Below the pieces are notes generated by a model. It was not told the origin of the DNA, made no database searches, and saw nothing but the letters and a program-made list of their open reading frames with translations. A stretch of DNA of 64,000 nt from Saposhnikovia divaricata (lineage: Eukaryota > Streptophyta > Magnoliopsida > Apiales > Apiaceae). The DNA lies in NCBI GenBank assembly GCA_036435485.1, contig CM071596.1, forward strand, positions 12,614,001-12,678,000, read 5' to 3'. Shown here one piece after another: positions 28,287-39,844 of this stretch. The position numbers and the translations under genes were made by a program. How positions within the stretch are numbered: the first letter of the stretch is position 1; each line of letters starts with the position of its first letter.

Positions 28287-30104
28287 AACTTCGTATGCGG
28301 TGAGTAAGAGATTGTGTTGCTGATCATAAAAAATCTCGAGCTTTAGAATTTGACTATACAGAGCAGCAGATAGAATTTCTATGAATTTATTTTGGTAGTT
28401 TTAGCTATGCAAATCGGGTTTTAAATGCCCTGTTTCTCGAAAACTTTTGTTGTTATTCTAGAATTGTGCTTTTGTTGTTATGTTGTTACGATTCTCTTTT
28501 TGAATTATATTTTGAATTCATTTTGTAGTTGACCTTCGGTTGTTATTCGTATCTGCATTTTTCTCATTTTTCTAATTATATAAAGATTCAGCTTTAAATG
28601 TGTACATATTTTCAATTGTAGCTGATGTTTTTGGCCTCCAAATTATTAGTTCAGTTGTTCTAATTTCACAAAGTCGATGCCTAATGACTCTTGTTCAGCT
28701 ATAGAGGTTTCTGTACCTAAATGTAACTTCCATGTTTTCTTGGTGATATGCGATTCTGAAAATTTAAATTCTCACGCACAAGTGTCTCTACTCGAGTATT
28801 GTTACCATGGGAAGTGTCTCTGTTCCTTGTTTTTCTGCAACAAATGTCTTCTGATTAGCATTACGTCTTATGGGTTTTTCAAATTTGATCTTTTTTGATA
28901 TCTAAATGTGCTTTCTTATCTTCATTTGATAGTGTGTACAGTGGTTGTGTAATTTAAATTTGCTTCTTATGCATTATATCTAAATAGCTTTTCTGTTGTT
29001 GCTGGCTTCTGTCCTTTAATTAGACATTATTCCATCACATACAGAATTAGAACATGTAACATGCGAGGAAACATGATGGTTCTTTCATACAGAATTCATC
29101 CAGGGTTTTTTTCTTGGTCCCCAACTAATTTCCTTGAATGTTTGAAAGGATCGTCCCACAAACCTAGTTTAGCACAGATTAATAGACATGACTAATTACT
29201 CTTTTTGTTCGCTGCATTGTGGATATTCACATACTTGCTTCCGTGTTCCGATCACTGTGAGCAATATGATGTAGGAATTTTACAAGTTTTAGTCAATAAG
29301 TTTTCAGTTGGTTAAGTTTTATACACTTGTGTGTGCCTAATATAAGTTCTGGACTTATTTTCACACAGCTGTGTACTCTTCTTTCCTTGGAATTGAACAA
29401 GGAGCACTTCTTCAAGAAGCTAGAATTTATATAGAATTTATAATGTCACTCATCTGGATCCACAGAGATATTGCAGGTAATTATTTGTTTTAGCTACTTA
29501 TTTTGCTTCGCCCTTCCAAAAAGAATAGCTTTCAAATTTGTACACCTTCTTTCTCTACAATCTTTCAGGTTATAACAAAACTTCTGTATCATTTGAATTA
29601 GGGGGGCTCATTCACAAAGGTTACGTTTCCATCCGTCATATCTGTTAGCCTACTAATGAGTTGTGGTATTTTAGTAGTCATGTGTTCAGAGTGTGATCGT
29701 TCTCTGTTTTTTTCATAGCTAATTTGCGATGTTTCTCTGTTAAAGCTTGAACCATTGTGTCTAACTTTTTTCTTTTAAAACCAGACCACATTACACCATT
29801 AGAGTAAGAAGAACTCTGTTCCACGGTTACAAAAAATTATGTAATGCACAGGATTATATCACCAATACTCAAGGTCTAAAAAGAACATTTTGTGTAGATC
29901 ATTCCTCTAAATTTCCGCAAGAACTTGTACAACAGAAAGCAGACCAAATTATATAAAACATAAACTATGCGCAAGTTCAGAAACTTCATCTACTTGCATT
30001 AACAAAATTACTACAAGCTACATCCTTAACAATTCAGATCTTTTTATTTTTGTTGGAGCTAGTACAAGAAGAAAAATATAATCACGCACATGGTGACACC
30101 CACC
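28287..30104. other. Intergenic, NAC 3' side to PsbS 3' side
   Basis: About 1.8 kb between two genes that converge here (NAC on plus, PsbS on minus). It is AT-rich and probably contains both 3' UTRs. The 73-codon frame at 28677 has no recognisable features and looks random. I see no RNA gene, LTR or inverted repeat. Confidence 0.6.
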
Positions 30105-31991
30105 CTAGTCTTCTTCCTCATCTGTAATAAACTTTCCGGTACCAGGATTCAATGCGGCAACAAAGAAGAAGACAACATTGAGCAACACAAGAGGTTCAAT
30201 GTCACTGATTGGGATTCCGGTCTCAATGTTTAACTGTGCCAATGCACCTTTTCCTGTAATGATCTCTCCGATTAAGGAGAATGCAATTCCCAACTGTGCT
30301 AGCCTTCCGACAAACAGCTCATTCGACTTTGTGAATCCAAAAAGTGGACCTGCATTTGATAAGACCATATTCAAAATTTTCAGCTACAGTAAAGTGACAG
30401 ATACAGTTCAATCTCTTTACATTTAATAATATATATCTGTAATAACTAGAATCAACTAGAATTATTAATTAATTGAGGTTATAGTGTATACTAATTATAT
30501 CTTCCATAAATATTATATTAGTATTAATGCAAAAACCTCTCTAGCCTCTATTAGTAAGGTTGAAGTCAGCATACATATTACTTCTACGAATCTTACTTTC
30601 GAGTGGAACATACTGGTTATCTATAATTTAGAGTTTAGACTGAGGCATACTACTTAAGTTATGCTTTTATTAACTTTGTAGTTTTCATTTTTAGCCATGC
30701 ATTCATATGTATCAAGTAAATGATATATAAGCAACTGACCTCCTTCGCTGAGACCCAATGCTGCTCTGAATCCTTTGCCAGGCTTAATGACAGCCTTCTC
30801 AAGACCGGTGGGAGGATCATCAACGAAACGACCACGGTCACCAAGAGCTCCGATTGCTCCGAGCAATGTGAAAAGAATGAAGAACAGAAGAAGGGGCTCG
30901 GCTTCATAAATTGGAATACCAGTTTCCAAGTTCAATTGTGCTAGAATACCTTTTCCTGTTAAAGCTTCTCCTAATAATGATGCCTGCACATACCAATAAT
31001 CAGCTGCTTCACATAACTGGGTAACTAAAGTCTAAAATATCTATTACTGTACCAATAACAAATTAATTAACATGACTTGTGTGAAGCATGGATAATATAG
31101 GAAGATAGATTTTGCTATAATCATACAAGTGCTTTAAGAACTTGCTTGTTTTGGCATAAGCTGCACATAGTCCAGTTCACTTATTTTATTTTTCAGTTAT
31201 TAGTCAAAAATTGTAATGATTTTTAGCTACTTATCTCGACTTATAAGTCACGGGGAAATTTGCTAAATCGCGAGTCACAATCTGACTCGCATTGACACTA
31301 TGACACAAAACCATAACATCTGAATATATTCCTACTTTGTCCTTAAGTAGTCAAGTCACTCCAATGAAAACAAAGTAGACTTAAATATTATAACATTACA
31401 GTTCTTTTTTACTTGGATTCGACAGAGTTTCTGAAACAGAACAAGAAAAATTTAAGTGTCAAAATTTGGAGACAACATGAACCACAAAGTAAATATATAA
31501 AAGTGAAGAAGAGAGATTGTATACTCACAGCAAAACCAATCATAGCCACGCGACCAACAAAGAGCTCATTTTGCTTTGTAAAACCAATGCCTCCTGAGGT
31601 TCCAAATATACCATCTTCAACCTTTGGTTTTGGTGCTACCACCTATAACATATCAAAACATATATTAATCACATATAAAAGGTTGATTGTTCCAGAGTAT
31701 CGGTAAAGACATAAGTGTGTTAGGCATGTGTGCGTGAATATTTAAATTTCCGCAAATAAAATAAGTTCGACATACTTTCTTGACTGGAGCTTTAGCTTTT
31801 GATTTAAAGAGAGCATAAGTTGTAAATGTTGATGAAGACTTGGAAATGTTAGATAGAGGAGGCAATAAAGATTGGGAAAAAGACTTGGGCTTGAGCCTTT
31901 GAAGTAAAGGAAGAGCTGGTGTCTTCAAATTGTCAGCTGCATGGCCTGAAACACAAGTACTTGAAGACATGAGCAGCATTGTTTGTGCCAT
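30105..31991 (-). CDS. PSBS: Photosystem II 22 kDa protein PsbS
   Basis: Four exons (minus): 31991-31776, 31642-31529, 30983-30740, 30349-30105, all GT/AG and in phase, giving 272 residues, close to the usual 265-275. An N-terminal Ser/Thr-rich chloroplast transit peptide (about residues 1-65) precedes the mature protein. Four transmembrane helices form two internal repeats: FTKQNELFVGRVAMIGFA and FTKSNELFVGRLAQLGIA start them, and LNLETGIPI / LNIETGIPI form the lumenal loops with the acidic residues that sense lumen pH. It ends GKFITDEEED. PsbS triggers energy-dependent quenching (qE) of excess light in grana membranes. Nothing in the coding sequence looks damaged. The 5' leader is CT-rich, and an ACGTGG core lies about 170 bp upstream of the ATG. 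Confidence 0.97.
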
Positions 31992-32324
31992 TTTCAGTAC
32001 TTGTGTAAGCTCCTAGTGAGTTTACAAGTTAAAGATATGATAAAATATGTGTGTGTGAAATGGTGTGTGATAAAGAGAAGTGAAGAGAAGGTGAGTTTTA
32101 ATTTGAAGAGATATGAGGATAGCATCTCAGAATCTTGATGGGTGTATCTAGACTGACCACGTTTCTTGTGTATTTTTCAATTTTTTGCTTTAAGTTTCAA
32201 GATATCTTGAGTTTTATTTTGTGGACAAAGTTTTCGTACCCATATTTAAATGGCAAAGAATTTGGAGCTAAAATATATAGTTACATGTGTATACAAAGTT
32301 ATAAATTATAGTTATAGGTTATTA

Positions 32325-32708
32325 GAGCATCTCCAATGGTATTGGCTAAATTGGTTGGCTAAAATGATATAAAATACTGATTATGTAAAATTTACTGAAC
32401 CTGTAAGGCATTGTGCTCCGATGGTACTAGCTATAATGTTTGGCTATATTTTAAAAATGGTATGTTATTATTATTTCAAGTTGTTATAAATAGAATGTAT
32501 TATTTTATTATGGTAATAGATGATGTGGAATCTTCTTACAGGTCTTTAGTGGTTCGACAAATATAGCCAACATCACGAGGTTGGCTAAATTTTTAGACAA
32601 CAGTAATGTGTGGTTGGAGTGGATTTTTTTTTACATATTCTCTATAATTTTATTTATGGTATCAATTATCCAATTTTACCTAAGGGTTTTGGAGGGTTGG
32701 AGATTCTC
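32325..32708 (+). mobile_element. MITE, GAGCATCTCCAATG family (PIF/Harbinger-like), first of an inverted pair
   Basis: 384 bp beginning GAGCATCTCCAATGG and ending GGAGATTCTC, bordered by TTA on both sides (32322-32324 and 32709-32711). No coding. TTA duplications and this TIR match common plant Tourist/Stowaway-size elements of the PIF/Harbinger superfamily. It lies about 330 bp upstream of the PsbS ATG. Confidence 0.8.
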
Positions 32709-32711
32709 TTA

Positions 32712-33084
32712 GAGCATCTCCAATGTAGAAGAGCCCTTAGCTAAAATCATAAATATAATACCATAAATAAAATTTATAGAGATTTTGTAAAAAAATATTC
32801 ACTCCAATGTAACATTATCCTTAGCAAAAAATATAGATAATCTCTTTTCGTTGGCTATATTTGGCGGTATGTAAGAAATATTTTATATGATCTATTACCT
32901 TATAAAAATATATTCCATTTTTAACAATCTGAAATAATAATAACATACTATATTTACAATATAATCAACATTATAGCCAATATACCATTGGAGCACAGCA
33001 TCTTACAGGTTCAGTAAATTTTACATTATCAATATTTTATTCGATTTAGCCAACCAATTTTAGACAATACCATTGGAGATGCTC
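32712..33084 (-). mobile_element. MITE of the same family in opposite orientation, second of the pair
   Basis: 373 bp from GAGCATCTCCAATGT to CATTGGAGATGCTC, bordered by TTA (32709-32711, shared with the first MITE, and 33085-33087). The interior is the inverse of the first copy: its right part GTTCAGTAAATTTTACAT corresponds to TGTAAAATTTACTGAAC on the left of copy one. Together they form a roughly 760-bp imperfect palindrome. Confidence 0.8.
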
Positions 33085-33180
33085 TTAGTTAATAATTTTT
33101 GCAAGGGCACAAAATAAATTTTTTAAAATGAAGTTCCGTTGATTTAATTTAAAATTCATAATCAAAATTGGATTGTGATA

Positions 33181-33450
33181 TCTATACTATTATATTAAAG
33201 TGAAAATATTGAAAGTTTTTTTTTATGATTTTCATCTTTTATTTGAATTAATAAATAATAAAATAATCTTATTAATGTAAATCAGTCAGTTACTTTTTCT
33301 ATTTAAAACAAATTAATTTTTAATTAAAGATTTTACATTTTATAAACATCTCAAAACATCAATTATGCCATTTTTTCAATCATTAATATTTAATTCTAAT
33401 TAAAACATGCTACATCAAATATGCCATTTTTTAATCATTAATATACACTG

Positions 33451-33490
<40 letters not shown>

Positions 33491-34110
33491 CTTAACCGGT
33501 ATAATTATAAAGTACAAAATTCCCGGATATTACATCATTTTTGCCCCATTTTTAACAAGTTTGTAAAATAAATTAGTAAAAAATTAAATAAAAATAGAGA
33601 AAAGGCCAAGTATTGAACATAAATTCATACACATCATACTCACTATTTGTGTGATGAATTTTACCCAATTTTCACTTATTTTCCATTTTTTTGAATTTTT
33701 CCCCATTTTTAACTAGTTTGTAAAAAAAATTAAAATATTAATTAAAAAGAAAAAAAAAACCAAATTTGAATTTAAAGTTCATACACACCCAAATAGTCAT
33801 ACTCACTATTTTTATGATGAATGTTACCCTACTTTCACTAATTTTCTATATTTTGATTTTTCCACCATTTTAAACTAGTTTGGAAAATAAATTAAAATAT
33901 TAAATAAAAATAGAAAAAAAACCAATATTTGAATTTAAAATTCATACACACCCAAATAGTTATACTCACTATTTTTGTGATGAATGTTACCCTACATTCA
34001 CTAATTTTCTATTTTTTTTTATTTTTTTCAACCCTTTTTAACTAGTTTGGAAAATAAATTAAAAAATTCAACAAATTAGAAAAAAAGCCAAAATTTAATT
34101 TAAACTAATT
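33181..34110 (+). repeat. Helitron-like 5' end followed by ~170-bp tandem repeats
   Basis: TCTATACTATTATATTAAAG at 33181, after an A, repeats the 5' end of the Helitron-like element at 24796. No matching 3' hairpin was found nearby. An (AT)n run follows (33453-33487). From about 33545 to 34110 there are three full and one partial copies of a unit of about 165-175 bp. Each contains AACTAGTTTGGAAAATAAATT, TTCATACACACCCAAATAG, TACTCACTATTTTTGTGATG and TTACCC-TTTCACTAATTTTC. No coding. Confidence 0.65.
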
Positions 34111-35323
34111 TCAATGGTTTTGATTTGCTCTGTCTTTCTAAGCAAGTGATGAAACTGTGTGCTTCATATTTAACCAATCAGCAATAGCCATGTGTTTAAC
34201 TTATTAAAGGGATTAACAACAGATTTAACTTTAACCGATCTACAACTGTAATGAATTCGTAATACGGAATGTATAGTAATGGATTACCAACAAACTACCA
34301 ACAGAATGAACAACAAATAATTTCGTTAGTATTCCGTTAGCAGGGCATTGATAAACTGTTGGTATAACACAAGATAAGTGAAAGAAAAAGAGAAAAAAAA
34401 TATAAATTAATTTTGGACTTTTTTCAAAACTACCCAAATTGCAACAGAATTTTTCAAAAATACGACTTGCAATCTTTGCAACTTTTTTTTTTGGGCAATC
34501 TTTGCAACCTTTTTTTTCTGCATTTTAAGCTCATTTGCAACCTTTTACAACTTTTGCAAGCAAAAAATTGTATTTTTATCAAAAAGTTATGTAATTCTGT
34601 AAATATCTCATTAATTTTTTATATGTGCGAAAACACATGAATAAAATTTTAAAAAAAAATAGGATGTTTAGTGGGACAGAGGGAATACGTTATAAGAGCA
34701 ATTTCTATCAGTAACTCCGATCAAACATTATAACACTAAAATAGTGTAAGTTGTAATATAAGACCAACTTGAATACAATTGATGTCTTTCATAATTATTA
34801 TTATGCCCTCATATTTGTTAAAAAAAAATAAATTTATTCTCTTCCTAACTCATTTATTTCTTGTTATATATCATTTTAATACTTGCTTTTGAAAAGTCTT
34901 TGGTTAGACAAAAAGTTTATATAAAATATAATGTAAATAGGTTGAAATGGGAATAGTATAATTTTGACAATAAAATAACATAAAAATTACATTATTTTAA
35001 GTGTTATGGATTAGAACAATCAGTCATTAATCGACTTCAAACACGATTGCCAAACAGGCCCATAATCACTAGTAATACAGATTTTATATCGATTTCATTA
35101 AGAGTATAAAAAGAAAGGATATTTACCAAAAAAGTCATTAAAGGATATTTCAATCGAGTCCACACTCCACCGGACCAAAGCAACCATTAGGGATATTTCA
35201 GAGATAAAAGGTTTTGATTACTAATTGATGATTTTGTTTTGCTATATGCGTTATTAAGGTCAGAAGATAATTTGGCGGAAGAAACTCACGTACCACCTTA
35301 CCAGATCTTTTGTATATCAGAGG
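34111..35323. other. AT-rich intergenic region
   Basis: No supported gene. Short frames are low-complexity. There are poly-T runs around 34480-34520. Confidence 0.5.
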
Positions 35324-36387
35324 ATGGCATCGGCATCAACCACAAACATGGACATGGGCTTTGCAAGGCTCTCCCTTAACAATCAGTCTTTTTCATCATC
35401 TGATCTTGGAATTCCCCAACTAAACCTATCTGGTGACTCAATATTTTCAGACCAGGATTTGCTAACATTAATCCTTGTTCGCGTCCCTCTTAAAAAAGCA
35501 ACACAGTTCAAGTGTGTATCTAAACCATGGCTCTTCGCATGGTCTATTGTTATGCACTACCTCGTTCTGGTTACCAAAGACAGAACGTGAAAATTACATA
35601 TACAATCCCACCACCAACGAGTTAGTTACCTTGCCAAGACCCAGTGACCAAAGCATGGTATGTTCAGCATCTATGGTCTTTTCATCCTTCATATTCACCC
35701 CACTACAAGATTATTGCATGTGCTGCAATACCTCAGAATATTTGTTTAAGACAGGTTGAGATTTATTCATCTGAAACCAGGTCTTGGAGGGTCTCTGGCC
35801 AACCTTTTACTACACCGATTGGTCCAAAATTTAGGGATGGTCTGTATTGCAATTGGTCTGTTTATTACCCACATGAATTGGAGTCAGAAGATTGTCAGTA
35901 TTTTAATTTGGAGGATGAGAGGCTACACACAGTTCCAAGACCACCCATTGCTACAACCAGCAGTTTGAGAAGAAGTTTTTACTTTGGGGAATCGGATGAT
36001 CATTTGCATTTTGTTGAGGTTTGTCCCCATGCAACTCTACTCCATGTGTATGAGATGAATTGTGATCACTCAGGGTGGTTTGTCAAGTACCAAGTTGATC
36101 TTGCTCCACTTCGTAAAACATTCCCACAGTTTCACGGCGATGAGTATTTGGTTTCTGTAATCTCAATTGCTAGAAGAGATAAATTTCAAGAGGATGATTC
36201 TTTTTTGGTATTGGCTACATGTGATAAGGTTGTAAGCTACAATCTTGTAAATACATCTTTAAAAAAGATGTTCGACGTCTGTGAGGTTTTTGACCAAAAA
36301 GTGGCCCCATTGGTGAATCACAAAAAATTTAAAGTTTGCCAGTATGTCGAGGTAAGTTCTGCATTCTGCCACACAGATGGTGGTTAA
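35324..36387 (+). pseudogene. F-box / F-box-associated protein gene, frameshifted
   Basis: Frame 1 (from 35324) gives MASASTTNMDMGFARL... and the F-box part DLLTLILVRVPLKKATQFKCVSKPWL, then runs out at 35590. The next frame contributes YIYNPTTNELVTLPRPSDQ (about 35595-35660), the usual start of the F-box-associated region. A third frame (35644-36387) carries the rest: PSYSPHYKIIACAAIPQN, VEIYSSETRSWRVSGQPF, YFNLEDERLHTVPRPPI, CPHATLLHVYEM and LVNTSLKKMFDV. Two frame changes, plus an apparently shortened stretch after the F-box, make this a pseudogene. QYVE is followed by a good donor GTAAGT (36352), so a last exon once lay downstream. F-box proteins bridge SKP1/cullin to ubiquitination targets. 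Confidence 0.8.
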
Positions 36388-36959
36388 GTGTGATGCAATT
36401 ACAGCTCTTTTATTACTGTATTTTGAATTGACAATCGGAACCGTAACTCTTAATATTTATTTATGCTCGAGTACAATTTTTCCATTTGAATTTTGTTCTG
36501 TTATTATTATTTTTTTTTTTGATAATTTGGTTTTCGGACTAGCTTTCGCACATCTCGATTAATTTCGAGAATTGCTAGCATACTTATATCCAACAAAATG
36601 ACAGTTCAATTATTTTCATGTCTCCTAGTAAGATCAACCCTATGATTTTGGGGTGATAATTTCCTAAGTCACGGTCCCAATCAACTTGAAATATGCATCA
36701 TGCGTAATTTTGTTCCTGTTCTTACTAACTTATGGAGTTACAAGTTTTTACGAGTTTATTGATTTGTAAAGATTTGATAACATGGATTACTTACTTGTGG
36801 TGGGTTCAGAACTTGTGTGCTTTGTATTCTCTTGAACTCATGTCACTTTGTTGCCAGGAAAAAGTTACTCTTGAAATATTTGAGCAATATACAAATCTTA
36901 TTTAATGCCTGGCTCATCCTTTTTCTTACTTTTTATTCTTGTTTTCTTCAATAATTAGT

Positions 36960-37502
36960 TCTCCTTGTGCTTAGATATAAATTCTCGGAGTTTCCAGATT
37001 TTTCTTCTCCGATTTGTGGTGGATCCTCGGTTTCTTCCAAAATTCTTGGTGGATCTTCGATCTCAAGAGGGGTCTCGTTTCTCTAGTTTTTGAGGTTCAG
37101 TTTTCTAGATCTAAGACTTGTTTTAGTTTGATTTGTTGTGTAATTTCAATTTTTTGTAAGTTCAATTTGATTTCTCTCCTTGGTGAGAGGTGTGGTTTTT
37201 CTCTCCTTGGTGAGAGGTGTAGATTTCTCTCCTTCTTTTGTGAGAATTGGTTCGGATTCAACGATAAGAGCTTGGTCGGAACTTCATTTGTGGTCGTTAG
37301 CTCAAACGGATTTTGGCGAAGATATGGAGCATAGAGCGAGTATCTATAGACATATCATTTTTTTCAGACATTTGTTTATTTGTCTCATTTTGATTATGAA
37401 GACGAGCATGTCATCTTATTCTATGTTTGATCGATTCGATCATCCTTGTAGATGCCGTATGACTTTTATATATTGAATTATCACATTTCATCAAAAAAAA
37501 AA
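36960..37502 (+). mobile_element. Possible non-LTR retroposed segment ending in poly(A)
   Basis: A stretch with base composition unlike its surroundings (repeated GGTGGATC and TCTCTCCTTGGTGAGAGGTG units). It ends ATTGAATTATCACATTTCATC followed by about 13 A. Such tails mark plant LINE/SINE insertions. No reverse-transcriptase coding and no clear target duplication were seen, so identity is uncertain. Confidence 0.35.
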
Positions 37503-37754
37503 AAGTGGCTGAGTATTTTCGAATTTGCACTTTATTTCCTTTATTTTGTTTCCGTATCATATTCAACAATGCTTAGGTAATGGATTCAGATGGTTCTCTT
37601 TGTAGGAATTTTTAATTTTGATTTTTCCCCCTGTTCCAATTTATTGATGTGGCCGGTTAACACTTATGCAGGTTTCAGAATTATACCAACTTTTTTTTAT
37701 AGCATTTAGCAAAAAAAAAAAAAACAACAAAAATTTATTTAAGTCATTTTATTT

Positions 37755-38068
37755 TATTATTGTTCGAGCATTTCACGTAACCCAATATTTTTACGACAAT
37801 TTTTTCGAAATGACGTGGCATAAGAACTCTTTTATATATAAAAACTTGCTTTTTCTTTTGCCTTCTATCTAGTTAATCTTTCATATCATTTTTATTTTCC
37901 GTGTCCAATACTGAAAACGCCTACTTTTTTGCATTCAAGAACTATAAAATCTACTTGATCACAACTTTTACATTCAAGTTAACAAACTGGAATATGAAAA
38001 AATTGAATAGAATTGCAAACCACAATTACAAAGCAGTTACAATGACATTGCTTCAATACTTTCAACTA
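37755..38068. repeat. Truncated tail copy of the TLC-derived duplication
   Basis: TTGTTCGAGCATTTCACGTAACCCAATATTTTTA through ACATTGCTTCAATACTTTCAACTA matches 39353-39752, which has an extra ~75 bp, and more weakly 43795-43920 in TLC intron 2. It abuts the second copy, so the arrangement is a tandem repeat. Confidence 0.75.
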
Positions 38069-39752
38069 AATACCTTCACGAATTTGTTCTTGCTATCACG
38101 TACACCAGCCATCCGTCGGATTTTTCTCACATGTAGAAAGATTGAATGCAACTGCATCGTCAAAAGAGTACTAGCTTTAAGTTTGAGGTGCAAGGAAGAT
38201 TTTCCAAAGCAACTTATCTGCTTTTTGGTAGAATTATAATCTTCTCTCTATAGAAAAATTTAAAACTCAATGATCAGATTCTACATCCACTCCAGGCAAC
38301 CAAAATGATAAGAGCACACACAAGGACATATATGATGCAGAATAGTTTATCTTTTGCTACGTAACTCTGTGCATCTCTCAGGTTGTAGCTTATGCAATAC
38401 TACAGTATTACAACAATTCAATGGTCTCCATTTTGCAAGAGTGGCTATGAAGAGACTCTGTTTTGCACCTTACAAACATGAGATGCCACCATTTTGCACA
38501 CCATTGCCAGAAACAGAAACCTTATGGAAGATGTCGAAGACGTAAGAAAACTGTCATAGAATTGTAACAACAAAACATCTGAATTCAGGCATATCTCTTC
38601 TAAATATTTAATTACAAATAACGGGACACTGGTCATCATATTTTTCTCTATGCAAAATCATATTTCACTGAAATTTTTAGCATTTATCGATCTCAGCAAA
38701 CACAAGCAACGTACAAAACACACACACACACACAATCCCTGCAACAGACTCAATTGCAGGTATACTTTTAAGGTATTCTGTACGAATATTTTGGTAAACT
38801 GTGTTTAAGTTTACTGGCCCCCTCAACTTCAATAGATGAGGAAGAAATTAGCATCAAGGCTTCTTCAGCTCTCACCCGGGCAAAGAATTCTGAATAAAAT
38901 CAATTACATCCATTTGAAAAGGTTCACTATCATAAAAACAATTGGAAAGCCATCAGCCCCTTGCAGACTGGCACCATGTACACCACACAAGATAAGTGAC
39001 TACAATTTCAATCTACATTATACATTTATACTTATTACTATGTACTTATGGCAATGATCCAGTTTCATAACACATTCTCAACATCTAAACTATAAGTTTT
39101 CAGTTGAAGATTTTACCTAGCATTTAATTGCTTCCCTTGTTAGGCACCTCTCTCGCTAATCATGAGTAGTATGCAAATAAAATCTGGAACGTACTAATAC
39201 GCCCTGCTCCACCCATCCACCCACTGGGATTCTGCTACATCGAACACAGACCATCCATCCATAATAACTAACAGTCTGAACACTAGTTCTCAACCATAGA
39301 AAGGATGCTATCATATACAGTCATGATTTCTTCCCTATCTATGTTCTATTACTGTTCGAGAAATTCACATAACCTAATATTTTTAAGAAATTTTTCCCAA
39401 GTGACGTGGCATAGGGGACTCATCCTTCGCTTTCATCTATAAACTTACTTTTTCTTTCACCTTCCAGCTAGTTTTAATCTTTCATATCATTGTTATTTTT
39501 CGTGTCCGATACTCAAAACACCTATAGTTTTTGCATTCAAGAACTATAAACTTAATTTTTCATCACAACTTTTACATTCAAGTTGGAAGTTAGAACTATA
39601 TTATCTGCTTACTATTCATTCTACATGAATCTGCAATCTTGCCTTTGTACAAAGTCTGAAACCAAAAGAAACTGGAATATGAAAAATTTAATAGAATTGC
39701 AAACCACAATTACAAAGCAGTTACAATGACATTGCTTCAATACTTTCAACTA
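38069..39752 (-). pseudogene. Duplicated fragment of TLC gene: exon 3 start plus intron 2 sequence
   Basis: 38069-38150 matches 42459-42540 almost exactly. On the minus strand it would encode LHSIFLHVRKIRRMAGVRDSKNKFVK, then stops matching at the left edge. The following 1.2 kb tracks TLC intron 2 (both have a CA microsatellite, CAACAGACTCAATTGCAGGTATAC, and CAGCCCC..GCACCATGTACACCACACAAG). Only about 27 codons of exon 3 are kept, so it is a non-functional gene fragment. Confidence 0.8.
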
Positions 39753-39844
39753 TACATTTGATTATCCACTTGCAGACCTTGATGAATTGATTAATTTCCG
39801 AGGAACTCTAGAACATGGACCAGTAGTACCGCGAGTTTGGGTCG

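Noticed and set aside
28677..28898. 73-codon Cys-rich ORF downstream of NAC
   Set aside because: No signal peptide, no conserved Cys pattern, and an AT-rich spacer; most likely a random frame.
37014..37476. 106- and 98-codon ORFs around 37.1 kb
   Set aside because: They arise from repeated CTCTCCTTGGTGAGAGG units in the poly(A)-tailed segment and have no domain.
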